A stretch of DNA of 64,000 bases from Streptomyces antibioticus (GTDB lineage: Bacteria; Actinomycetota; Actinomycetes; Streptomycetales; Streptomycetaceae): NCBI RefSeq assembly GCF_002019855.1, contig NZ_CM007717.1:5691798-5755797 (forward strand), in the 5' to 3' direction. Position 1 is the stretch's first letter; each line of letters starts with the position of its first letter. Made by a program: the position numbers and the translations under genes. Below the pieces are notes generated by a model. The model was not told where the DNA came from. It did not search any database and saw nothing but the letters and a program-made list of their open reading frames with translations. Below are positions 56,476 through 64,000 of the stretch, in pieces.

Positions 56476-58130
56476 ACGACCTCCCCACCTGCTGGGCGAC
56501 CGTCGCCCACACCCTTGCCGCGGGCGGCGTACGCCACGTCTTCGGGCTTCCCTCCGACGAACCGGGCCTGCTGGACGCCGCGTCGGCCGTCCCCGGCCTC
56601 GGCGTCACGGTCATCGGCGACCAGCGCACGGCCGCCTGCGCGGCCACCGGCTACGCCCTCACCGCCCGCGAACCCACCGTCCTGGCCCTCAACTCCGGCC
56701 CCGGCTTCGCCAACGCGCTGCCCGGCCTGCTGGAGGCGTCCTCCCTCGCCGTACCCCTGGTGGTGATCACGACCGCCGTACCGAAGGAGAACATCGGCCG
56801 CGGCGCGTTCCAGTACGTGGACCAGCTATCCATGATCCGGGACCTGGCCGGCTGGACCCACCGCGTGGACGACCCCGGCCAGCTCACCTGGGCGGTGCGC
56901 CAGGCGATCCACCGAGCACTGAACGGCCGCCCGGACCTGACGGCCCTGGAGATCACGGACGAACTGACAAGAACGAACCAGCCACCACCACCCGTGATCC
57001 GCCCGGTACGCCGCCTGCGCACCCTCCCCTCGCCCGCGGACCTGGACGAGGCCGCCGAGACCCTGCGCACCGCGCGCCGCCCCCTGATCGTGGCGGGCGG
57101 CGGCACCCGCTGGCCGCACGACATCGAGGGCGTGGAGGAACTGGCCGACCTCCTGGAGGCCCCCGTCCTCACCACGGCGGCCGGCCGCGGAGCCGTGGAC
57201 GAACGCCACCCGCGCGCCTTCGGTCTCCTGGGCCTCTACACCACACCCCCGGCGACGGACCTCCTGGAGACGGCGGACACCCTGCTCCTCCTCGGCACCC
57301 GCCTGGAGGAGACGGCCCGCATGGGCTGGACGAACTGGCGTACGGCGACGGTCGTCCAGGCCGACACCTCACCCGCGGCCTTCGGCGAGGGCAGCCCGAC
57401 GGTGACCCATCCACTGCTGGGAGACGCGCAGTCGGTGGTCCAGGAACTGACGAGACGCCTGACCGCCACCCCCGGAACGACGAAAGCGGCGTGGTCGGCC
57501 GCCCAACACCGCGTATCGGCGGCCCAACACGCCACCGCAGAGCCGGACTTCGACCGCTCCCCGGTCCGCTCGACCCTCCACCGCATCTCCCGCGTCCTGG
57601 GCCCGCACACCCTCCTCGTGCAGGAGAACGGCCTGCACGACATCTGGACCTACCACTACCCGGTCCTCACGGTCGCCCACGGCGCCCGCCCGGTCTGCCC
57701 CGGCGAACAGACGATGATGGGCTTCGGCCTGGGCGCCTCCATCGGCGCGGCCCTGGCCCGCCCGGGCGAACCGGTCGTCCTGGTCACGGGCGACAGCGCG
57801 CTCCGCCTGAGCGTCGGCGCCCTGGACGCCCTCCACCACCACGCCCTGGGCGTGATCGTCGTCGTCCTGGACAACGAGGGCTTCGGCTGGCCCCGCCGCC
57901 TCCGCGCGGGCACTCCCGGCCCGCACATCCCCACGACCTGGCGCTCCACCCCGGCGGACGACCTGGCCAGGGCCTTCGGCGGCCACGGCATCACCGTGTC
58001 CGACGAAGAGACCCTGACCGCGGCCCTGCGGGAGGCTCGATCCCGCTCCCGATCAGGAAAGTTCACCCTGATCAGGGTCCAGGTCCCGGACGACGACGTC
58101 CCGGCAGGAATCGAGTCCTCGGGCTACTGA
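56472..58130 (+). CDS. ThDP-dependent enzyme of the acetolactate synthase/decarboxylase family, variant active site
   Basis: A 552-residue ThDP enzyme with the three-domain POX/ALS layout. ThDP-binding motif: GDSALRLS begins at Gly440 and ends at Asn468 (LDNEGFGW). The first domain reads FGLPSDEPGLLDAASAV and GDQRTAACAATGYAL. The glutamate that activates the cofactor in this family is Gln51 here. LNSGPGFANALPGLLEAS is conserved. It may decarboxylate a 2-oxo acid or join C2 units, feeding the aldehyde dehydrogenase partner. The start ATG 56472 overlaps the partner's stop. The last 7 bp overlap the convergent secreted-protein gene. Confidence 0.87.
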   Translation: MNDLPTCWATVAHTLAAGGVRHVFGLPSDEPGLLDAASAVPGLGVTVIGDQRTAACAATGYALTAREPTVLALNSGPGFANALPGLLEASSLAVPLVVITTAVPKENIGRGAFQYVDQLSMIRDLAGWTHRVDDPGQLTWAVRQAIHRALNGRPDLTALEITDELTRTNQPPPPVIRPVRRLRTLPSPADLDEAAETLRTARRPLIVAGGGTRWPHDIEGVEELADLLEAPVLTTAAGRGAVDERHPRAFGLLGLYTTPPATDLLETADTLLLLGTRLEETARMGWTNWRTATVVQADTSPAAFGEGSPTVTHPLLGDAQSVVQELTRRLTATPGTTKAAWSAAQHRVSAAQHATAEPDFDRSPVRSTLHRISRVLGPHTLLVQENGLHDIWTYHYPVLTVAHGARPVCPGEQTMMGFGLGASIGAALARPGEPVVLVTGDSALRLSVGALDALHHHALGVIVVVLDNEGFGWPRRLRAGTPGPHIPTTWRSTPADDLARAFGGHGITVSDEETLTAALREARSRSRSGKFTLIRVQVPDDDVPAGIESSGY

Positions 58131-58513
58131 CCGGCAGGGCAGGTGGAACTGCTGGAGATCTTGATGCCGTTGACGCGGTAGCCGTCGGCGAACACGGTCT
58201 GACTGTTCGGCGGAAGACAGATCGACCCCCCGCTCTGGAGCCGCAGGAACACCACGTCGTCGTTCCGGGTGTTCAGGACGCCGTAGTGCGGCCGGGGCGT
58301 GACCGCCTGATAGCCACTGGTGACGTCCTTGTACTTCGAGAGCACCCTGCCCGCGAGCAAGGCGTCGTTGTCCACGTAGAAACAGACGTACGGATACGGA
58401 CACCCCTGAGTGGGCCCCTCCGCATGCGCCGCGGACGCCCCGGTCAAGGACGTGGCGGCGACGAACAGGCCGACCCCGGCGAAGCCGGCGGCCTTCCGAA
58501 CAACGGATTTCAC
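58124..58513 (-). CDS. Secreted cysteine-containing protein (peptidase inhibitor family I36-like)
   Basis: A 129-residue secreted protein. A signal peptide (RKAAGFAGVGLFVAATSLTGASAAHA) ends near residue 31. The mature part has GCPYPYVCFYVDNDALLAG, a beta-gamma-crystallin-like opening, and two further Cys (SICLPP; TCPAGQ), so two disulfides are likely. The pattern resembles family I36 (SMI) inhibitors of metalloproteases. The next gene over encodes an M48 metalloprotease, though on the opposite strand. The GTG at 58513 follows GGGGGA. Confidence 0.72.
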   Translation of the reverse strand: MKSVVRKAAGFAGVGLFVAATSLTGASAAHAEGPTQGCPYPYVCFYVDNDALLAGRVLSKYKDVTSGYQAVTPRPHYGVLNTRNDDVVFLRLQSGGSICLPPNSQTVFADGYRVNGIKISSSSTCPAGQ

Positions 58514-58737
58514 AAATCCCCCATAACTCTTGGACGGTGAAGGCGGTGGCTGGTCGACCACCACCCCCTACACGCACCGCACCACCCCCGCGGTTCTCCC
58601 GCGGTCGATTGCGGCGTGATCACGGTTCGTCCGATCCGGACGACCCCGCCTTCACTCTGGCCCGGCCGTGTGATCAGATCTGCGCGTACCAGCAGGTAGC
58701 GGCTCTGGGGAGAGGCCGCGGAGGAGGGGAAAGCGCC

Positions 58738-60021
58738 ATGCCCGCCGTCGCCCGAGAGACGACACAGCCGTGCCCGGAATGCGGCGCGGAGATCCGTGGC
58801 GACAGCCGGTTCACCGTCTGGTGCGCCGCCTGCGACTGGAACGTGGACCCCGGGGAACCGCAGCCGGCCGGAGGACGGCTGGAGCGGGTCGAGCGCGCCC
58901 TGGCCCGACGCCACGGCGAACAGTTGCTCGCCGAGATGCTGAGCGGACGGGAACCGCAGCCGCGACGCGACGCCAACGCGGTGCTGGCCACCGCGCTGGC
59001 CCTGGCCGTGCACGGCGTCACCCTCGCGCTGGTCGTCGGCGGAATCTGGGGCGTCATGGCGGACTGGGGCGGCAGCCCGTGGATCGGTTTCGTGCTTTTT
59101 GCGCTGGGATTGGGTCTCGCCCCGCGGCCCGACCCCCTGCCCACCGGCACACCCGTCCTCTTCCGGACCGACGCGCCCGAACTCTTCGCCCTGGTGGACG
59201 AGGTGGCGGCGGCCGTCGGCACCCGGAGCGTGCACGCGATCGCCGTGGACGGAAGCATCAACGCCGCCGTCACGACGTACGGGGTGCGCGGCCGACGGCT
59301 GCTGGTGCTGGGCATCCCGCTGTGGGAGGTCCTCAGCCCCGAGGAGCGGATCGCGCTCCTCGGCCACGAACTGGCCCACTACGCCAACGGCGACATCCGC
59401 AACGGCCTGGTGGTGGGCTCGGCGGTGCGCAGCCTCGCCCTCTGCCACCACGCCCTCCAGCCGATCGAGCACCCGTCCGCGATCGAGACGGTCGTCAATG
59501 TCGTCTACGTGGTGCCGCGCCTGCTGATCCGCGGCCTGCTGGTGCTGCTCCTGCGGCTGACGTCGCGGGCCGGGACACGGGCCGAGTACCTCGCCGACCG
59601 GCTGGCCGCCCGCACCGCCTCCACGCAGGCGGCGGTCGGCCTCATGGACCGGCTGCTCATCGCCGGCCCGATCGCCGTCCTGCTGCGCAGCGAGGTCAAC
59701 CGCGCCACCCTCGGCGGACCGCGAGCCGCCCGCGAGGCCGCGTCCCGCGCCGACGAACTCTGGGACCGGCTCGCCGCCTACGCGGCGTCCGTCCCGGAGC
59801 ACGAGTACGAGCGTCAGCGCCGCGCCGGAGCCCGCCGGGGCCACCAGGTGGACGCCACCCACCCCCCGACCCACCTGCGCCGCACCTGCCTCCTCACCGG
59901 CACCCCCGCGACGGCCGCCCTGACCCCCGACCCGGACCGGACCGCCCGGATGGCCGAGGAACTCGCCCCGTCGCGTACCAAGGTGGCCCAGACCCTGCTC
60001 CGTGACGGCCTCGGGGCCTGA
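58738..60021 (+). CDS. M48-family metalloprotease with N-terminal zinc ribbon
   Basis: A 427-residue membrane protease. Two Cys pairs (CPECGAEIRG near 13; CAACDW near 34) form an N-terminal zinc ribbon, not usual in HtpX/Ste24-like enzymes. Two helices (VLATALALAVHGVTLALVVGGIW and an adjacent WIGFVLFALGLGLA) precede the catalytic domain: HELAH (His210, Glu211, His214) and AEYLADRLAARTAS with the third ligand. It probably degrades membrane or envelope proteins. ATG 58738 follows GAGGAGGGG. A tail of ~100 residues follows the core. Confidence 0.87.
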   Translation: MPAVARETTQPCPECGAEIRGDSRFTVWCAACDWNVDPGEPQPAGGRLERVERALARRHGEQLLAEMLSGREPQPRRDANAVLATALALAVHGVTLALVVGGIWGVMADWGGSPWIGFVLFALGLGLAPRPDPLPTGTPVLFRTDAPELFALVDEVAAAVGTRSVHAIAVDGSINAAVTTYGVRGRRLLVLGIPLWEVLSPEERIALLGHELAHYANGDIRNGLVVGSAVRSLALCHHALQPIEHPSAIETVVNVVYVVPRLLIRGLLVLLLRLTSRAGTRAEYLADRLAARTASTQAAVGLMDRLLIAGPIAVLLRSEVNRATLGGPRAAREAASRADELWDRLAAYAASVPEHEYERQRRAGARRGHQVDATHPPTHLRRTCLLTGTPATAALTPDPDRTARMAEELAPSRTKVAQTLLRDGLGA

Positions 60022-60683
60022 GACCCCTTTCCAGGCCCCACGCGGTGACATCGACCGGGCGGCGGATCACCCCCTTCTGCGCCCATCCGTCCGGCTTTAC
60101 ATCCCTCGCTTCCCGGCAGTGCGCGTATCCGAGGGATTGACTGCCTTGTCCGCGGCGGCGCGGCCTTCACATAGTTGCTGTCATGTCAGAGCGGCGTTCC
60201 GCGAACGGCCGTGACAACAGACCTGTCCACTGGGGGAAACCGATGGCGCTCCGGGAGTCCGGCCGCGGTCTGCGCGATGTCGCCGCAGCGGCCGACGCTG
60301 CCACGCTGAGGGCTTCGGCGCGTGGCGCGGAAGAGTGTTCCGTCCGTGCGGACGTGATCCAGAACCTCATCCCCAGCCCTCTCCGCTAAGTCCGGACAGG
60401 TACAGGTCAGGTCCAGGCGCTTCGGCGGCTGCCCTCCGCCGCCGTAGAGGCCCGTCCCCGCATCCGGTGTCCTCGGCCGCCGTGGCCCGTGAGGGTGCCG
60501 GCCCGCGATGTCGCGGCCGCGCCCCCGGCTTCCTTCGGCGCGGGTTCCTTCGCCCTTCCCCGGGCCGCCGGTGTTCCGGCCTCGTCCGCCGATCCGTGCC
60601 CCCGTGCGCCCCGGCCCGGGCTGCCGGGCCGGTTTCCCCTTCCCGCTTCCCTCGTCCCCTCCACCGTCGAGCGGAGAACACTC
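60022..60683. other. 662-bp region upstream of the nitrosuccinate-type cassette
   Basis: It separates the M48 gene from the flavoprotein gene. A 48-codon reading frame (60243-60389) with a plausible ribosome binding site lies inside. TTGACT at 60137-60142 could be a -35 element but no matching -10 is clear. From 60400 to 60680 the DNA is rich in C and has no convincing coding bias or hairpin. Confidence 0.4.
60243..60389 (+). CDS. Possible 48-residue peptide
   Basis: ATG 60243 is preceded by TGGGGGAAA, a fair ribosome binding site. The product begins MALRESGRGLRDVAAAADA and ends IQNLIPSPLR, with one Cys in AEECSV. It has no hydrophobic segment. It lies 294 bp upstream of the flavoprotein gene. 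It could be a leader, a small regulator or chance; only conservation can decide. A longer form from ATG 60183 lacks a ribosome binding site. Confidence 0.35.
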   Translation: MALRESGRGLRDVAAAADAATLRASARGAEECSVRADVIQNLIPSPLR

Positions 60684-62648
60684 GTGAAGAGCAGTACGTC
60701 GTCCATGGCCATCGTCGGGGCCGGTCCCCGTGGGCTCTCGGTGCTGGAGCGCCTGATCGCCCAGGAGCGGAAGTCCCCGTCCGCCGGCCGCATCACGGTC
60801 CACGTCGTCGACCCGTATCCGCCGGGACCCGGCCGTGTGTGGCGCACCGACCAGTCCCGGGAACTGCTGATGAACACCGTGGCCTCCCAGGTCACCGTGT
60901 TCGCCGACGCCAGCGTGAATCTGGTGGGGCCGGTCGAGGACGGGCCGAGTCTGTACGAATGGGCCCGGGACGTGGCGTCCGGCACGGTCCCCGTTCCCGG
61001 GGACGCCCTCGCGGAGGCCCGTCGCCTCGGCCCGGACACCTACCCCACCCGCGCGTTCTACGGGCACTACCTGGACCGGGTGTTCCGGACGCTGGTCGCG
61101 CAGGCGCCCGGGCACCTGGAGATCCGGGTCCACCGGGGGTACGCGGTCGCCCTGGACGACGAGTCCGGTGTGCACGGCGGACTCCAGACGCTGCTGCTCG
61201 CCGACGGCACCCGGCTGTCGGGCCTGGACGCGGTGGTGCTGGCGCAGGGCCACGTCCCGGTCCGGGCCACCGCCCAGGAGGAGCGGCTCGCCGCCTTCGC
61301 CGCCGAGCACGGTCTGGTGTACCTCGACCCGGCGAACCCGGCCGACACCGATCACTCCCGGATCGGGCCGGGCGAGAGCGTCGTACTGCGCGGCCTCGGT
61401 CTCAACTTCTTCGACCACATGGCCCTGTTGACCGCCGGGCGGGGCGGTTCGTTCGAGCGGGTGGACGGCCGGCTGGTCTACCGCCCGTCCGGGCGGGAGC
61501 CGCGCATCCTCGCCGGATCGCGGCGCGGCGTGCCGTACCACGCCCGGGGCGAGAACGAGAAGGGCGCCTACGGCCGCTACCGGCCCAGGCTGCTGACGGT
61601 GGAGAAGACGGATGAACTGCGGGCGCTCGCGGCCGACGGCGAGTGGATCCGGTTCAGCACCCACCTGTGGCCCCTGATCGCCGCGGAGGTGGAGAGCGTG
61701 TACTACGCCGCCCTGCTGGCGGGCCGGGTCGACGCGGCCGAGCTGACGTCCTTCACCGACCGCTTCCTGAAGGCCGCGGACTCGGCGGCCGACAAGACCC
61801 GGCTGCTCGACGCCGTGGGGGTCCCCGCCGTCGAACGCTGGGACTGGGACCGGATCGCCGAGCCGTACCGGGAGGAGGAGTTCGCCACCGCCGACGACTT
61901 CCGCACCTGGCTGCTGGGGCATCTGCGCCAGGACGTCGTCGAGGCCGAGCGGGGCAACGTCAGCGGCCCGCTCAAGGCGGCCCTCGACGTGCTGCGTGAC
62001 CTGCGCAACGAGATCCGGCTCGCGGTCGACCACGGCGGGCTGGAGGCCAACTCCCACCGGAACGAGCTGGAGCACTGGTACACCCCGCTCAACGCCTTCC
62101 TGTCGATCGGTCCGCCCGCCTCCAGGATCGAGGAGCTGATCGCCCTGGTGGAGGCCGGCACGGTCGAGATCGTCGGGCCCGGCATGGTCGTCGAGGCGGT
62201 CACGGAGGGCGGCGCCGCGTTCGAGGTCGGCTCCCGCCGGATACCGGGGCCGCGGCACCGGGCCGGCGCGCTGATCGAGGCCCGGCTGCCCGAGCCGGAC
62301 CTGCGCCGCACCGACGACCGGCTGATGCGCCACCTGCTGACGACCGGGCAGTACGTGCCCTACCGGATCCTCGGGGAGTGCGGAAGCGAGTACGAGACCG
62401 GTGCCGTCGCGGTGTCGGGCCGGCCGCACCACCCGGTCGACGCCGAGGGCCGCGCCCATCCGCGCCGGTTCGTGCACGGTGTCCCGACCGAGTCGGTGCA
62501 CTGGGTCACCGCGGCCGGCATCCGGCCGGGCGTCGGCTCGGTCACCGTCGAGGACTCCGACGCGATCGCCGCGGCCGTGCTGAGCCTGCTGGCGGACGAC
62601 ACCCGCGCGGACGCCGCCCACGTCGACGCGGGGGAGGCCGTGGCATGA
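60684..62648 (+). CDS. FAD/NAD(P)-binding monooxygenase, CreE/FzmM-like (aspartate to nitrosuccinate)
   Basis: A 654-residue flavoprotein. The FAD motif is MAIVGAGPRGLSVLERL (residues 8-24), with VVDPYPPGPGRVW close behind, the arrangement of the NAD_binding_9-type family. Further landmarks are RELLMNTVASQVTVFAD and YHARGENEKGAYGRY. CreE and FzmM, of this size and family, oxidise L-aspartate in steps to nitrosuccinate. The overlap with a lyase gene (ATGA, 62645-62648) supports that assignment. GTG 60684 has GCGGAGA upstream. Other substrates, such as a different amino acid, cannot be excluded without a database search. Confidence 0.8.
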   Translation: MKSSTSSMAIVGAGPRGLSVLERLIAQERKSPSAGRITVHVVDPYPPGPGRVWRTDQSRELLMNTVASQVTVFADASVNLVGPVEDGPSLYEWARDVASGTVPVPGDALAEARRLGPDTYPTRAFYGHYLDRVFRTLVAQAPGHLEIRVHRGYAVALDDESGVHGGLQTLLLADGTRLSGLDAVVLAQGHVPVRATAQEERLAAFAAEHGLVYLDPANPADTDHSRIGPGESVVLRGLGLNFFDHMALLTAGRGGSFERVDGRLVYRPSGREPRILAGSRRGVPYHARGENEKGAYGRYRPRLLTVEKTDELRALAADGEWIRFSTHLWPLIAAEVESVYYAALLAGRVDAAELTSFTDRFLKAADSAADKTRLLDAVGVPAVERWDWDRIAEPYREEEFATADDFRTWLLGHLRQDVVEAERGNVSGPLKAALDVLRDLRNEIRLAVDHGGLEANSHRNELEHWYTPLNAFLSIGPPASRIEELIALVEAGTVEIVGPGMVVEAVTEGGAAFEVGSRRIPGPRHRAGALIEARLPEPDLRRTDDRLMRHLLTTGQYVPYRILGECGSEYETGAVAVSGRPHHPVDAEGRAHPRRFVHGVPTESVHWVTAAGIRPGVGSVTVEDSDAIAAAVLSLLADDTRADAAHVDAGEAVA

Positions 62649-64000
62649 ACGACCGCGACATCGACGCGGGGCTGCTCTCCCCCGTGCGGGCCGGTACGCC
62701 CGTCGAGGCGGCCACCGGGGACGGGGCCTGGCTCCAGGCGATGCTCGACGCCGAGGCGGCCCTGGCCAGGGCCCAGGCCCGGCTGGGCACGCTGCCCGCG
62801 TCCGCCGCCGCCACGATCAGCTCCGCCGCGCGCGCCGAGCGGCTGGACGTCCGGGCGCTGGCCCTGGCCGCCCGGGAGACCGCCAACCCCGTGGTCGGCC
62901 TGGTCCAGGCGTTCACCGCCGTCGTCGCCGAGGACGACCCGTCCGCCGCCGAGTACGTCCACCGCGGCTCCACCAGCCAGGACATCCTCGACACGGGGGC
63001 CATGCTCGTCGCCGCCCGGGCACTGCGGCTGGTCCTCGCCGACCTGCACCGCACGGCCGACGCCCTGGCCGGGCTCGCCCGGGAGCACCGCGACACCGCG
63101 ATGGCCGGCCGCACGCTCACCCTGCACGCCGTACCCACCACCTTCGGCCTCAAAGTGGCGGGCTGGCGCGCGCTGGTGCTGGCGTCCGCCGAGCGGCTGG
63201 AGCGGGTCCTGGCCCACGGGCTGCCGGTGTCGCTCGGCGGCGCCGCCGGCACGCTGGCCGGATATCTGGAGTACGCGAAGGTCGACGGCGGCGTCACCGA
63301 CGACGGCCTCGGCGACTACCTCGACCGGCTCACCGCGGCCTACGCGGAGGAGACGGGGCTGGCCCGGCCGGTGCTGCCCTGGCACGCCCTGCGCACCCCG
63401 CTCGCCGACCTGGCCGCCGCGCTGTCCCACACCGCGGCTTCCCTCGGGAAGCTCGCCGTGGACGTGCAGGTCCTGGCCCGCACCGAGGTGGCGGAGGTCT
63501 GCGAACCGGCTCTGGCCGGCCGCGGGGCGTCGTCCGCCATGCCGCACAAGCGCAACCCGGTGCTCGCGACGCTGATCCGCTCCGCCGCGCTGCAAGTTCC
63601 CGTGCTGGCGGCCGGACTGACTCAGTGCCTGACCACCGAGGACGAGCGGTCCGGCGGGGCCTGGCACGCCGAGTGGCTGCTGCTGCGCGAGTGCCTGCGG
63701 CTGGCGGGCGGCGCCGCCCACACCGCGGTGGAGCTGGCCGAGGGACTGACCGTCCGGCCGGAACGGATGCGCGCCAACCTGGACCTGACGGGCGGTCAGC
63801 TCGTCACGGAGCGGATCACCGCCGTCCTCGCGCCCCGGATCGGCAAGGCGACCGCCCGGCGGTGCCTCACCCTCGCCTCCGTCCTGGCCGACCGGGAGGG
63901 CCGCCCCCTGGCCGAGATCCTCACCGAACTGCCCGAGCTGAAGGACGCCTTCACCGACGGCGAACTCGCCGGCCTGCTGGACCCCGACCACTACACCGGG
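62645..64000 (+). CDS. Fumarase/aspartase-superfamily lyase, CreD/FzmL-like (nitrosuccinate lyase), cut by window end
   Basis: The first 452 residues are visible. The signature is SSAMPHKRNP (296-305), whose Ser is the catalytic loop base, with RGSTSQDILDTG near 108-118 and TLTLHAVPTTFGLK near 158-170. It resembles 3-carboxymuconate cycloisomerase and adenylosuccinate lyase, the annotation usually given to CreD/FzmL. These enzymes split nitrosuccinate into fumarate and nitrite. ATG 62645 overlaps the monooxygenase stop. The stop codon lies beyond the window, where further pathway genes may follow. Confidence 0.8.
   Translation, partial: MNDRDIDAGLLSPVRAGTPVEAATGDGAWLQAMLDAEAALARAQARLGTLPASAAATISSAARAERLDVRALALAARETANPVVGLVQAFTAVVAEDDPSAAEYVHRGSTSQDILDTGAMLVAARALRLVLADLHRTADALAGLAREHRDTAMAGRTLTLHAVPTTFGLKVAGWRALVLASAERLERVLAHGLPVSLGGAAGTLAGYLEYAKVDGGVTDDGLGDYLDRLTAAYAEETGLARPVLPWHALRTPLADLAAALSHTAASLGKLAVDVQVLARTEVAEVCEPALAGRGASSAMPHKRNPVLATLIRSAALQVPVLAAGLTQCLTTEDERSGGAWHAEWLLLRECLRLAGGAAHTAVELAEGLTVRPERMRANLDLTGGQLVTERITAVLAPRIGKATARRCLTLASVLADREGRPLAEILTELPELKDAFTDGELAGLLDPDHYTG

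Noticed and set aside
60183..60242. ATG 60183 as the start of the small frame upstream of the flavoprotein gene
   Set aside because: There is no ribosome binding site before it, whereas ATG 60243 has GGGGGA at a suitable distance.
62645..64000. Calling the lyase 3-carboxymuconate cycloisomerase or adenylosuccinate lyase
   Set aside because: The signature fits the whole superfamily, and no protocatechuate or purine genes are nearby. The overlapping flavoprotein favours a nitrosuccinate-type lyase.
1..64000. tRNA, rRNA, riboswitch or transposase genes
   Set aside because: I saw no cloverleaf with a plausible GGTTCRA arm outside coding regions and no transposase-like protein. A covariance-model scan would settle the RNA question.

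Overview
The window is a single stretch of high-GC actinobacterial chromosome, almost certainly from a Streptomyces. The evidence is very high G+C at third codon positions, frequent GTG starts, ATGA/GTGA overlaps, and genus-typical genes: nickel superoxide dismutase SodN with SodX, a SigH-type stress sigma factor with an RsbW-like anti-sigma factor, an EshA/EshB-type encapsulin, a Cvn conservon, a Kgd-type 2-oxoglutarate enzyme, and Lon with a HAIR operator. The gene order resembles, from memory and unchecked, the S. coelicolor SCO524x-SCO531x core. I see no tRNA, rRNA, CRISPR array, insertion sequence or prophage block.

Region by region. 0-5.6 kb: the end of a lipid kinase, a membrane protein, the sigH/anti-sigma pair and a UBP-type zinc finger gene, then a Na+/H+ antiporter and a PLP-dependent desulfhydrase/deaminase. 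5.7-8.3 kb: a two-gene operon of a family 2B encapsulin shell and a polyprenyl diphosphate synthase with a disordered N-terminus, probably its cargo. 8.4-14.7 kb: small metabolic genes, sodN/sodX, a CGNR regulator, a methyltransferase and a polar amino-acid ABC transporter. 15.3-22 kb: malic enzyme, a quinone-oxidoreductase-like MDR protein, a HTH/ClpN pair under a probable leaderless, doubly operated promoter, and a PadR/DUF4097 pair. 22-32 kb: Kgd, a two-component system, a spermidine-synthase-like protein, Lon, a MarR regulator and a PP2C-like protein.

33-40 kb: a complete conservon (CvnA-B-C-D) followed by a styrene-monooxygenase-like flavoprotein, then a convergent NlpC/P60 hydrolase. 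40-51 kb: TetR and an AurF-like diiron oxygenase, ADP-ribosylglycohydrolase, DUF3291, an FtsW/RodA-PBP pair joined by a 17-codon mini-ORF, an SH3 protein with Asn/Gly/Gln repeats, an orphan histidine kinase coupled to a lipoprotein, a tyrosine-phosphatase-like protein and a NERD-like protein. 51.4-53.6 kb: an intergenic repeat of a type I recall from other Streptomyces and a divergent NHEJ pair (LigD polymerase domain, Ku). 53.7-58.1 kb: an acyltransferase and a two-gene operon (aldehyde-dehydrogenase-like, ThDP-enzyme-like). Its first gene has a TTA codon (possible bldA control), and both enzymes appear to lack a canonical catalytic glutamate. 58.1-60 kb: a small secreted protein and an M48 protease.

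60.2-64 kb (cut by the window end): an overlapping FAD/NAD(P)-binding monooxygenase and fumarase/aspartase-superfamily lyase. They match the architecture of the aspartate-nitrosuccinate (CreE/CreD, FzmM/FzmL) cassette, which makes nitrite from L-aspartate for N-N bond natural products. A possible 48-codon gene lies upstream. The strongest candidates for unusual biology are the encapsulin/prenyl synthase operon, the nitrosuccinate-type cassette, and the TTA-containing dehydrogenase/ThDP operon.
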